Shown in pieces: positions 29,263 to 38,379 of a stretch of 64,000 nt of DNA. Location: contig QQNE01000001.1 in NCBI GenBank assembly GCA_003402735.1, positions 1 to 64,000 on the forward strand, written 5' to 3'. Position numbers and translations under genes: made by a program. The stretch's first letter is position 1, and each line of letters starts with the position of its first letter. The notes under the pieces were generated by a model. That model searched no databases, had not been told where the DNA came from, and was given only the letters and a program-made list of their open reading frames with translations. The stretch comes from Verrucomicrobiota bacterium. GTDB taxonomy: Bacteria; Verrucomicrobiota; Verrucomicrobiia; Verrucomicrobiales; DEV007.

Positions 29263-31221
29263 ATGATCGTCGTCCACTATCTGGTCTTTCTCCTTTTCCG
29301 CGGCCTGGAATCCGTTTTGGCTTTCCTCCCGTTGTGGGTCTGCTCCGTGATCGGCGGATGGCTCGGAAACCTGGCCTATTTTGTGTGGCCCGGGGCGCGC
29401 CGCAGGACCGTCCGCAACCTTCTGATTGCCTTCGGCGGAGAGATCGGCATCGGCGAATGCCGCCGCATCGGGCGCCGTCACTTCGCGGCGCTGGGCAAAA
29501 ATGTCCTCTGTGGCATCAAACTTTCGCTGATGCGGCCCGGGTCCGTGGAAAAGCGGGTGCGCTATGAGAACGCCCAGGCCGCCCTCGAGTTGGCCGAAGA
29601 ACATTCCGGAGCCATTGGGGCGATTCTCCACATGGGCCCGTGGCCACTGCTCACCCGGATTCCCCTCTTTGGACCCGACGTATCTCGCGCCCACCTCTAC
29701 CAACCACTGGGCAATCCGTTTTTGGATCGGCACCTCCTCCGCAGCCGCAGCGGCCATGGCTTGGTCTTCTTCGACCAACGCCAGGGATACTACGGGCCCA
29801 TGAACCACCTCCGGGAAGCGGGGAGCCTCTCTCTCTTCGTCGACCAACACGCCGGTTCCAGCGGGGTTTGGTGTCCCTTTTTTGGTCGCTTGGCCTCCAC
29901 GACCAATCTGCCCGCCCTTCTGGCGCTGCGAACCGGAGCGCCCATCATCCCGATCGGCATTTATCCGGATGGCGTGGCACGGTGGCGGGTGATTTACGGA
30001 GACCCCATCCGGACCACGGACGACGGCGGATGCGAGATCAGCAGCGCCAAGTTGACGGCCACGCTCAACCAGGCGGCGGAGAGAATCGTGCGCCGGGTGC
30101 CGGAGGAGTGGTTCTGGATTCACGAACGCTGGAAGACGCCTCGCCCGGAATTCCTGCTGAGTGCCTACCGGCGCGGGGTTGAATATCCCCCGGGTTTCCG
30201 CAAGGAACACCTCAAGCCCTTCCGCATCCTGATCCGTTCGTCCAATTGGCTGGGCGATGCCTGCATGTCCGTCCCCACGGTCCGGGCCATCAAGCAGGGG
30301 CGACCCGACGCCGAGATCACGATCCTCTGCAACGAGAACCTGGCGGAACTCTGGCGCGCCGTCCGTCATGTCGATCACGTGGTGGCCCGCCCGCGCCGCG
30401 CCTCCGTGTGGAAGGCGGCCCGCCTGATCCGACGCGCCGGCCCGTTCGACGCCGGCATTCTTTTCCCGAACTCCATCCGTTCCGCCCTGGAAATGAAACT
30501 GGCGGGCGTCGCCCCGGTGGTCGGGTATGCCGATGCTCTCCGCGCCCGAATCGTCGATCAACCCGTCCCGGAACGCAAGACACCGGGGCCGCCGGAGCAT
30601 CACGCCTGGCGTTACCTGCGCATCGCCCAGGCCATTGGTGCCGACAAATCCGATCCCGATCTCTACGCCTCGCGAGAACACCACCCCCGGTTTGAGGGGA
30701 CCTGGCGCGTCGGCCTCTGCCCGGGCGCGGCCTACGGAGGCGCCAAACGCTGGCCGGCGGAACGCTACGCCAAGGCTGTCGAAGCCCTCCATCAACGCCT
30801 TGAAGGACAGGCGGAGTGGTCCGTCTACGGCGCGCCCAACGAGGCCGACCTGGCCGCCAGCCTGACCGCATCCTGTCCGGTGTCGCTCCATAACCTGGTC
30901 GGCAAGACCAGCATCTCCGAGTTGATGGAACGGTTGCAATCGCTGCACGTGCTCATCACCAACGACACCGGCACCATGCACTTGGCCGGACTTCTGGGGG
31001 TGCCCACCGTCTCCATCTTCGGTTCCACGGAACCGGCCTTGACGTCGCCGCTGGGCAAGAACCACCGCATCCTGCGCAAACACGTGGAGTGCAGCCCCTG
31101 CTTCCTGCGCGAGTGCCCGCTGGACTTCCGCTGCATGACCCGGATCGAGGTCCACGACGTGGTGGAAGCGACGCTCGCCGTGCTGAAAAACGGCGCCGAA
31201 GCCCTGGGATCACCGACCTGA
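29263..31221 (+). CDS. LpxL/HtrB-like acyltransferase fused to GT9 heptosyltransferase
   Basis: N-half: GAILHMGPWPLL, DQHAGSSGVWCPFFGRLASTTNLPALLALRTGAPIIPI; C-half: FRILIRSSNWLGDACMSVPTVRAIKQ, LCPGAAYGGAKRWPAERYAK, HVLITNDTGTMHLAGLLGVPTVSIFGST. Confidence 0.92.
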   Translation: MIVVHYLVFLLFRGLESVLAFLPLWVCSVIGGWLGNLAYFVWPGARRRTVRNLLIAFGGEIGIGECRRIGRRHFAALGKNVLCGIKLSLMRPGSVEKRVRYENAQAALELAEEHSGAIGAILHMGPWPLLTRIPLFGPDVSRAHLYQPLGNPFLDRHLLRSRSGHGLVFFDQRQGYYGPMNHLREAGSLSLFVDQHAGSSGVWCPFFGRLASTTNLPALLALRTGAPIIPIGIYPDGVARWRVIYGDPIRTTDDGGCEISSAKLTATLNQAAERIVRRVPEEWFWIHERWKTPRPEFLLSAYRRGVEYPPGFRKEHLKPFRILIRSSNWLGDACMSVPTVRAIKQGRPDAEITILCNENLAELWRAVRHVDHVVARPRRASVWKAARLIRRAGPFDAGILFPNSIRSALEMKLAGVAPVVGYADALRARIVDQPVPERKTPGPPEHHAWRYLRIAQAIGADKSDPDLYASREHHPRFEGTWRVGLCPGAAYGGAKRWPAERYAKAVEALHQRLEGQAEWSVYGAPNEADLAASLTASCPVSLHNLVGKTSISELMERLQSLHVLITNDTGTMHLAGLLGVPTVSIFGSTEPALTSPLGKNHRILRKHVECSPCFLRECPLDFRCMTRIEVHDVVEATLAVLKNGAEALGSPT

Positions 31222-31288
31222 CACCGGACTGCGGCGGCACGAAGCCGTTGCAAAATCGCCCGGGGATTGCAATTTTCTTTGCCGCGAA

Positions 31289-31555
31289 ATGGCATCAATG
31301 CTAGGACTTTTCATGCCCGTTTCCCTTTCCCCTCTGTTTTCCCAACACAGTCTCAGCGAAGGTTTGGGACTTTTTGTGATCTACGGTCTGGCCGGCATCG
31401 TGCTGGCGGTGGTTGGTTACAAGTTGTTCGACAAACTGACGCCCGGAGACCTTCACCAGGAGATCTTTGCCAACAAGAATGTGGCCGCCGCCATTGTGGC
31501 CGGAAGCGTGATCATCGGCGTCTCTTTGATCCTGGCGGCCGCCATGAGCAGCTGA
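31289..31555 (+). CDS. DUF350 small membrane protein (YjfL-like)
   Basis: LGLFVIYGLAGIVLAVVGYKLFDKLTPGDLHQEIFANKNVAAAIVAGSVIIGVSLILAAAM; operon context. Confidence 0.85.
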   Translation: MASMLGLFMPVSLSPLFSQHSLSEGLGLFVIYGLAGIVLAVVGYKLFDKLTPGDLHQEIFANKNVAAAIVAGSVIIGVSLILAAAMSS

Positions 31556-31562
31556 CGGATTT

Positions 31563-32090
31563 ATGAAGCGTAGCCAGATCGTCATCCTCACCATGGCCGG
31601 GGTGAGTTTGGGCCTGACCGGATGCCGCCGCCAGTCGGCCCTGGGCAGCATCATCCCTCCCGAACAACTGCCGCCCGCCCTGCGAGCGACCCTGCCCACC
31701 GGCTATGTGCCGGGCTCGGACATCTCCGCCGGACAACCGCCGCACAATGCCTACGATGCGCGTCTCGGCTACTACCATGAGCCCTGCAACGCCTGGTTCC
31801 CCTACCCTTACAACCACCACGATCCCCGCTGGGGCTATTATCGTTGCGGGCGCTGGTCCAACCGCACCCGCACTTACACCCGTCCCATCGGCTTGTATAC
31901 GGGGATTCCCGGTGGCGGAGGCGTTGCCAGTGCCCCGCAGCCCAGTGAGGATTTCGGGCCGCAACCGGCCAATGCTCCCATTCACTCCGGAATCGCCCAC
32001 GCCGATGCCACCAAAGCGGCTTCTGGAACCACCCATCGCGGCGGGTTCGGCGGCACCGGCCGTTCCGTTGGCTTCCGCTCACCTTCCTGA
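31563..32090 (+). CDS. Predicted lipoprotein with YgiB/DUF1190-like Gly-rich tail
   Basis: Lipobox LGLTGC; C-terminus THRGGFGGTGRSVGFRSPS; between DUF350 and GSP synthase genes. Confidence 0.65.
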   Translation: MKRSQIVILTMAGVSLGLTGCRRQSALGSIIPPEQLPPALRATLPTGYVPGSDISAGQPPHNAYDARLGYYHEPCNAWFPYPYNHHDPRWGYYRCGRWSNRTRTYTRPIGLYTGIPGGGGVASAPQPSEDFGPQPANAPIHSGIAHADATKAASGTTHRGGFGGTGRSVGFRSPS

Positions 32091-32101
32091 CTCCGCCCCC
32101 G

Positions 32102-33220
32102 GTGCAACGAATCCTCACCCAACCCCGAACCGATTGGCGGGCCCAGGTTGAGTCGCTCGGCTTGACCTACCACACCATCGACGGGGAACTCTACTGGGAC
32201 GAGTCCGCGCACTACCACTTTTCCTACGCAGAGATCCTCCGGCTCGAGCGTGCCACGACCGAACTGCAACGTCTCGCCATCGCCGCCGCGGAGCGGGCCA
32301 TCCGGGACGATTGGAGGACGCGGCTCGGCATCTCCGAGGCGGCCTGGCGCGAGATCATCGCCTCCTGGGAACGGGACGATTTGTCGCTCTACGGCCGATT
32401 CGACCTGATGTGGGACGGGAGCGGGGATCCCAAATTGCTGGAATACAATGCGGACACGCCCACCGGTTTGCTGGAGGCGGCGGTGGTGCAATGGCAGTGG
32501 CTCCAGCAAACCCACCCTCACGAGGATCAATTCAATTCCATTCACGAACTCCTCCTCGCCTCCTGGTCAGCCTGGCCGACGGATCAAATCCACTTCTGCG
32601 CCCAACGCGACGCCGAGGAGGATTGGCGAACTCTGCTCTACCTGATCGATACCTGCCGCCAATCCGGCAAAGCCACGACCGACCTCGCGATCGAGGATCT
32701 GGGTTGGAACGATGGGGCCCGGTGCTTCGTGGACGCGGAGGAACGCCCGGTGGAATGGCTGTTCAAATTGTATCCCTGGGAATGGATGTGGAGTGAGGCC
32801 TTTGCCTGTCATCTGTCCGGCCAATGCCAGAAATTCATCGAGCCCGTCTGGAAGATGCTCTGGAGCAACAAAGCGTTTCTGGTGTTGCTGTGGGAGTGTT
32901 TTCAAGGACACCCCAATCTGTTGCGGGCCGATTTCCGTCCGAACACCTTCGGCGGGAACTATGTGGAAAAGCCGTTCTTCGGCCGGGAAGGGACCAACGT
33001 CAGGATCGTGCGGGGCGGCCGCCTTTTGGAGGAAAGCGAGGGACCGTGGGACCAGCAGGCCAAGGTCTGCCAAGCCCTCCATCCCGAGGTCAGCTTCGCC
33101 GGCAATCACCCCGTGATCGGTTCCTGGATCATCGGCGGCGAGGCGGCCGGGATCGGGATCCGGGAAGATGCCAGCCGGATCACAGCCAACGGGAGCCGGT
33201 TCGTGCCCCACCGGTTTTGA
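32102..33220 (+). CDS. Glutathionylspermidine synthase-family ATP-grasp (YgiC/YjfC-like)
   Basis: YGRFDLMWDGSGDPKLLEYNADTPTGLLEAAVVQWQWLQ; YVEKPFFGREGTNVRI. Confidence 0.93.
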   Translation: MQRILTQPRTDWRAQVESLGLTYHTIDGELYWDESAHYHFSYAEILRLERATTELQRLAIAAAERAIRDDWRTRLGISEAAWREIIASWERDDLSLYGRFDLMWDGSGDPKLLEYNADTPTGLLEAAVVQWQWLQQTHPHEDQFNSIHELLLASWSAWPTDQIHFCAQRDAEEDWRTLLYLIDTCRQSGKATTDLAIEDLGWNDGARCFVDAEERPVEWLFKLYPWEWMWSEAFACHLSGQCQKFIEPVWKMLWSNKAFLVLLWECFQGHPNLLRADFRPNTFGGNYVEKPFFGREGTNVRIVRGGRLLEESEGPWDQQAKVCQALHPEVSFAGNHPVIGSWIIGGEAAGIGIREDASRITANGSRFVPHRF

Positions 33221-33236
33221 AAGGGCGAGCCCCCCC

Positions 33237-34337
33237 TCAAACCCGCCACCCGCCCCTCTTTTTTCGGTCCGCCGCCTCGATCTCGTCGATCACAACCTGA
33301 ATCGCTTCGCGGTCGCGACAATGGGCCAGGGCCTCCGCCGGAAGAATGACCCGCTGCCTCAAGAGCTTGGTCAGGCTCTCGTCGATCGTGTGCATGCCCT
33401 CGTTCCGCCCGATCTCAATGAGGCCGAGGATCTGCTCAAACTTGCGGGTCCGCAGGCAGTTGCGAATCGCGTAATTCATCATCATCACCTCCGAGGCCAG
33501 CACCCGGCCCTGACCTCCCGCGTGCGGCAGCAAACGCTGCGAGACCACCGCCTGCAAACAGTTCGCCAACTGGGCGATGATCTGCCCTTGCTGATCCGCC
33601 GGGAAGGCATCGATCATCCGGTCCAGCGCTTTCGGAGCGTCGATCGTGTGGAGGGTGCTCAGCACGAGGTGACCGGTCTCCGCCGCCGTCACCGCCGCCT
33701 GCATGGTTTCATAGTCGCGGAGCTCGCTCACCAGGATCACGTCCGGGTCCTGACGCAACACGTGCCGCAGGGCGCGACTGAAACTCAGGGTGTCATGCCC
33801 AATCTCACGCTGCTTGATCAGGCTCCGGCTGTGGTGAAAGATGTATTCGATCGGGTCCTCCACGGAAATGATGACGCCGCTGCGGGTCTCGCTGATCCGC
33901 TTCACCATGGAGGCCAGGGTCGTGCTCTTGCCGGAACCGGTGATCCCGGTGACCAGGACCAATCCCCGGTGCAACTGGCAGAGCGATTCCAAAATCGGTT
34001 CGTGCCCCAGCGTCGGGAGATCGGGGATTTCCGCCCGGATGTGCCGGAACGCCGCCTCCAGGGAACCCCGATTGTAATGCGCGTTGCCCCGAAAACGTCC
34101 CAACCCAGCCACCGAAACGGCAAAGTCCAGTTCCAAGTTTTCCTCCAACGCGGCGCGCTGGGATTCCGAGAGGATTCCCATCACCAGCTGATAACTCGTG
34201 TCCCGGTCCAAAGATTCCGCCGAAATCGACCGGAGCGCGCCATCGACCCGAATCGCCGGGGGAGCCCCGACCGAGAGATGGAGGTCGGACCCATTGTGGT
34301 TCACCATGGCCTGAAGCAGTTCGACGATATGGGGCAT
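33237..34337 (-). CDS. pilT: PilT-family ATPase
   Basis: GSDLHLSVGAPPAIRVDGAL, Walker A GITGSGKST, EDPIEYIF, HTIDAPKALDRMIDAFP. ORF extends to 34376. Confidence 0.92.
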   Translation of the reverse strand: MPHIVELLQAMVNHNGSDLHLSVGAPPAIRVDGALRSISAESLDRDTSYQLVMGILSESQRAALEENLELDFAVSVAGLGRFRGNAHYNRGSLEAAFRHIRAEIPDLPTLGHEPILESLCQLHRGLVLVTGITGSGKSTTLASMVKRISETRSGVIISVEDPIEYIFHHSRSLIKQREIGHDTLSFSRALRHVLRQDPDVILVSELRDYETMQAAVTAAETGHLVLSTLHTIDAPKALDRMIDAFPADQQGQIIAQLANCLQAVVSQRLLPHAGGQGRVLASEVMMMNYAIRNCLRTRKFEQILGLIEIGRNEGMHTIDESLTKLLRQRVILPAEALAHCRDREAIQVVIDEIEAADRKKRGGWRV

Positions 34338-34381
34338 GATCGGTTGATTCGCTTCGGTTCGGGATTGCCTTTGCACCGCGC

Positions 34382-35449
34382 TCAGCCGCGGACTCCGCTC
34401 GAAATTCCCAATTCCATCCGGTCGAATTCATTGGGGTCCGCAAACGCCGATCGGGCCGTCGCCCGACTCAACAGACCCGCCCGGTAAGAAGCGGCGATCG
34501 ACTGGGCAAAAGTGATGTTGCCGGAATCCTGATTGCGGGCCATGAAATCGACAACCTCAAGGGCCTTTCCTTCCCGCAACCATTTGCGGATCGCCCCGGA
34601 ATTGGCCAGGTGTTCCACCACGACATGCAAGCCGCCTCCCTCGGCGGGGAGCAGTTTCTGGCAAAGAATCCCGATCACCTGCTTGGAGAGCACCAAAAGT
34701 GCGCTCTCCCGCTCTTCCGGCGGAAACAAGGCGATCAACCGCTCAATCGTCTCAGCCACGTCTGAGCTGTGCAAGGTGGTCAGGACTAGATGCCCCGTCT
34801 CACAAGCCTGCAAGGCCACCCGGGCCGTTTCCGTATCCCGGATCTCTCCGAGCATGATGACATCCGGGCTCTGCCGCAAAGCGGAACGCAATCCGGATGC
34901 GAACGAATCGGTATCCCCACCGACTTCCCGTTGCGTGATGAGAGAACCGACCGGCTTCAAGACATATTCGATCGGATCCTCGATGGTGACGATGTGCGTC
35001 TGCCGGGTCTCGTTGATCCAGTTGAGGCAAGACGCCAACGTGGTGGACTTTCCAGAATTCGTCGCCCCCGTCACCAGCACCAGCCCACTCTCACGGGAAC
35101 ACCAGTCGCGCAACCGCTCGGCGGGCAGCCCCAATTCCTCCAAGGTGCGCACCTGGCTCTTGATCGGGCGCAAGGCCGCCCCGAGACGCCCCAGATGCCG
35201 GAAAAGGTTGACCCGGAACCAATGCCCGTCCGGACTCATCCAGCGCACGTCCCGTTCCGTGGTCGTCGCTGGATCACACCCGCACGCCATCCAGAATTCA
35301 CCCAGGGCTTCGTTGGTCAGGATGTCATCGGTGAGTCGGTAGATTTGACCTCCGATCCGCGCCCCCGGACATTCGTTCGGCTTCAGGAAAACATCCTGGG
35401 CCTGATGCGCCACCGCCGCGGCACAGACCTGTTCAATCATGGAAGACAT
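34382..35449 (-). CDS. Second, divergent PilT-like ATPase
   Basis: Walker A GATNSGKST, VTIEDPIEYVLKPVGSLITQREVG, LTTLHSSDVAETIERLIALFP. Confidence 0.88.
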   Translation of the reverse strand: MSSMIEQVCAAAVAHQAQDVFLKPNECPGARIGGQIYRLTDDILTNEALGEFWMACGCDPATTTERDVRWMSPDGHWFRVNLFRHLGRLGAALRPIKSQVRTLEELGLPAERLRDWCSRESGLVLVTGATNSGKSTTLASCLNWINETRQTHIVTIEDPIEYVLKPVGSLITQREVGGDTDSFASGLRSALRQSPDVIMLGEIRDTETARVALQACETGHLVLTTLHSSDVAETIERLIALFPPEERESALLVLSKQVIGILCQKLLPAEGGGLHVVVEHLANSGAIRKWLREGKALEVVDFMARNQDSGNITFAQSIAASYRAGLLSRATARSAFADPNEFDRMELGISSGVRG

Positions 35450-35538
35450 GTGGATGGTTGTTCATACCAGGAATCGGAGAAGAAGGCAATCCCGGGGAAC
35501 AAAGACCTGGACGACACCATGCCGGCCGAGCAAACGGG

Positions 35539-36909
35539 TCAGCGCACCTGGATCTCGTAGTCGCTGGCATCCATCTCCGCCTCCCAGGCCTTGAGCTTTG
35601 CCTTGAGCTCGGCGCTGCGCTCGGGAAAACGGGCATGCAGGTTGACGCGCTCTCCCGGATCGGTCTCGAGATCAAAGAGCAGATCCATCGTGCCGCCATC
35701 GTCGATGTATTTGTATTTTCCCTGCCGAATCGCCTTCATCTTCCGGTTGGTGCGGTCCAGACGCCAGCAAAACGAGCGCTCCACCACCGGTTTTTCCCCG
35801 GTGAGATGGGGAATGAGGTCGATGCCGTCAAACGGGCGATCCTTGGGCAGGGTGCCACCCGCCGCCTTGAGAAACGTGGCGCTCAGGTCCATGGTGATGC
35901 CGGCCTGGGAAGACGTTTTTCCTTTGGGAAGAACCCCAGGCCAGCTCATGAGGCAAGGAACCCGGATGCCGCCTTCCCAGAGCGTGGCCTTGTGATGGAA
36001 AAAGGGGCGGTTGCTCGCCCACCGCTCGCCTCCGTTGTCGCTCGACAAAACCACGAGGGTATTCCCGAGGAGCCCGGCTTTCTCCAACTCGGCGTAAATC
36101 ATGCCGACGCCGACATCGACGCGTTCGAGCATGGCCTTGTAAATTTGACGACTGCCGGTGAGCATGGACTCCTTGGTCACCAGGGGGGTGTCAGGGGCGT
36201 CGGGAGCTTGGAAAGGCGCGTGAACCGCCAGGTGCGGGACGTATAGAAAGAACGGTTTTCCCGCCGACTTTGCGACAAACCGCGCGGCGCGTTCGTTGAC
36301 GACGTCGGTGAAATAACGGCCGTCCATTTTGACCGGCTCCAATCCGTCGCGCAGAGCTTCCGTTCCATCGTAGTAAACGTGCCTGTAATAATCCACGTGG
36401 CCGAGGAGTTCGCCGAAATACTCATCAAAGCCGCGGTTCACCGGGTTGTAGACATCCTTGTAACCGAGGTGCCACTTGCCAAAGGCCCCGGTCGCGTAGC
36501 CGAGTTCCTTGAAATGGTTCGCGACCGTCTTGGCCTTGAGCGGCAGCCCGAGGGCATGAAAGCCGGGTTCGGGCACCCACTTTCCATCGACGAGCACCTT
36601 CTGCTCCACCTGATAACCGAAGGCGAACTCGATCCCGAGGCGCTGTTGCCAACGACCGGTCAGAAACGCGGCCCGGGTCGGGGTGCAGACCGGCGCGTTT
36701 GCATAAAAATCGGTGAACCGGACCCCGTCCGCAGCAATGCGATCGATGTTCGGGGTGCGGATGTCCTCGGCCCCGGTGCAACCGAGATCGCCATATCCCA
36801 GGTCATCGATGAGAATGAAAACGATGTTTGGAGGGCTGGCTGCGGCCGAAACGGAGGCCACCCCACCCATCGCGAGGACCGTGGCGAGAACGGAGGCTGG
36901 AAGACTCAT
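35539..36909 (-). CDS. Sulfatase (arylsulfatase A family)
   Basis: NIVFILIDDLGYGDLGC; CTPTRAAFLTG formylglycine motif; KWHLG. Confidence 0.95.
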   Translation of the reverse strand: MSLPASVLATVLAMGGVASVSAAASPPNIVFILIDDLGYGDLGCTGAEDIRTPNIDRIAADGVRFTDFYANAPVCTPTRAAFLTGRWQQRLGIEFAFGYQVEQKVLVDGKWVPEPGFHALGLPLKAKTVANHFKELGYATGAFGKWHLGYKDVYNPVNRGFDEYFGELLGHVDYYRHVYYDGTEALRDGLEPVKMDGRYFTDVVNERAARFVAKSAGKPFFLYVPHLAVHAPFQAPDAPDTPLVTKESMLTGSRQIYKAMLERVDVGVGMIYAELEKAGLLGNTLVVLSSDNGGERWASNRPFFHHKATLWEGGIRVPCLMSWPGVLPKGKTSSQAGITMDLSATFLKAAGGTLPKDRPFDGIDLIPHLTGEKPVVERSFCWRLDRTNRKMKAIRQGKYKYIDDGGTMDLLFDLETDPGERVNLHARFPERSAELKAKLKAWEAEMDASDYEIQVR

Positions 36910-37032
36910 CCGCCAGAACCTAAGAGCCGGGCGACTCGGAACCAAGAAAAATCACGGGCCTCCTCTCCAGCTGAGTCGGGCCGGGACAAAAAACGATGAA
37001 ACCATCCGGCGTCCCGGAGAGTTTAAGAGGGA

Positions 37033-38379
37033 GTGACCAAGTTGCCCACACTCGATCGCAGAAGCGCCTTCCGCTGCCTGGCCGCGGGGGCTGGAGCTGT
37101 TTTCGGAGCCGCCCCGCTCCCCGGCCTCGCCGAATCCGCCAATCCCGTTGCGCCCAGAGCCTCCGGCGGTCCGCGGCGCATCATTTTTTTTCTGCAAAAC
37201 CAGGGCTTCGACCCGGCGACCTGCGTTCCCGCAGGAATGACCTCCAGCGGTTCCCTGGCCGGGGTGAAACTGCCCGAACCGATCCAGGCGCTCGATCCTT
37301 ACAAGGAGCGGCTGCACATCATCAACGGTCTGCACGGCCTCCACACGAGTCCCTCGCACAGCGCCTTTTTCGGTGCCCTCGGCGGATATCGTGGGGGTGA
37401 TGGCGTCCCGCCAGGTGCCTCGACGATCGACTACGAACTGAGCAAGGTTCTGCCGCAGACCCTGTTGCCGCATCTCTGCATCGGGATGGATTCCTTGGAA
37501 AACATGACCGCCAAACCGACGGTCGCGAACCTTTCAGCGAGCGGCGCGGGCCAACCGATCTTCATGCACTCGAACCCGAACCATCTCTATCAGATGCTCT
37601 ACGGCGGAATTTCCGAGGGCGAGATCCGCAAGAGACACGAAGCCCGGAGCGGCCTATTCGAGAAGATGGAGTCCATCGTGGCGGCCAAGGGCCAGGACCT
37701 GCCGTTCAACGACCGGTCCCGCTACCAAACCTACGTGGGCGGCTTCCAGGAGATCAACGGACTCCGGGAACGCCTCGCCAGCGTCTCGGATCGGCTGCGG
37801 AATTTCGCCCCTGCGGTGGACGAGCGCTACAGCGCGCCGAAGTTCGAGACCGAGTGGCACGACGCCCTCCTCGACCTGGGAATCTCGGCGCTGAAGTCCG
37901 GCATCACCAACGTGCTGACCATTGGCTCGGGGCGCGGCGAAATCTTCGGCTCGTGGAAGGGACTGGGGATCGAGCAACAGGGCCACAACCTCGGCCACAT
38001 GCCGCAACCGGACAACCCGATCTGGATCAAGATCCGGCAATACAACAGCCGCATGCTGGTCCGTTTGATGGAGGAACTCGAGAGCGTGCCCGAAGGCAGC
38101 GGGACGATGATGGATCACACCCTGATCGTCTACACCAGCAACAACGCAGACGCACAACACACCAGCGGAGCAAACTGGCCGGTGATGCTGCTGGGCAACT
38201 GCGGCGGCACCTTCAAGACCGGTCGCCTCACCCAATTGGACGGCAAACGTCCCATCAACGCCCTCTACACCACCCTGCTGCGGAGCGCCGGCGTCCAAGT
38301 GGATCGATTCAACATGAGCGAGAAGATGGCGGCCAAGTTCGACCCCGCCACCGGCCCGCTCCGTGAGATCCTGGCATGA
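37033..38379 (+). CDS. DUF1552 exported protein (Tat-like signal)
   Basis: [42 protein letters not shown]; adjacent to a DUF1592/1588-type gene. Confidence 0.85.
   Translation: MTKLPTLDRRSAFRCLAAGAGAVFGAAPLPGLAESANPVAPRASGGPRRIIFFLQNQGFDPATCVPAGMTSSGSLAGVKLPEPIQALDPYKERLHIINGLHGLHTSPSHSAFFGALGGYRGGDGVPPGASTIDYELSKVLPQTLLPHLCIGMDSLENMTAKPTVANLSASGAGQPIFMHSNPNHLYQMLYGGISEGEIRKRHEARSGLFEKMESIVAAKGQDLPFNDRSRYQTYVGGFQEINGLRERLASVSDRLRNFAPAVDERYSAPKFETEWHDALLDLGISALKSGITNVLTIGSGRGEIFGSWKGLGIEQQGHNLGHMPQPDNPIWIKIRQYNSRMLVRLMEELESVPEGSGTMMDHTLIVYTSNNADAQHTSGANWPVMLLGNCGGTFKTGRLTQLDGKRPINALYTTLLRSAGVQVDRFNMSEKMAAKFDPATGPLREILA

Noticed and set aside
28879-31155. 758-aa minus-strand ORF with Gly/Ala repeats
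   Set aside because: Antisense of secG repeats and the acyltransferase-GT9 gene; the repeats mirror the secG tail.
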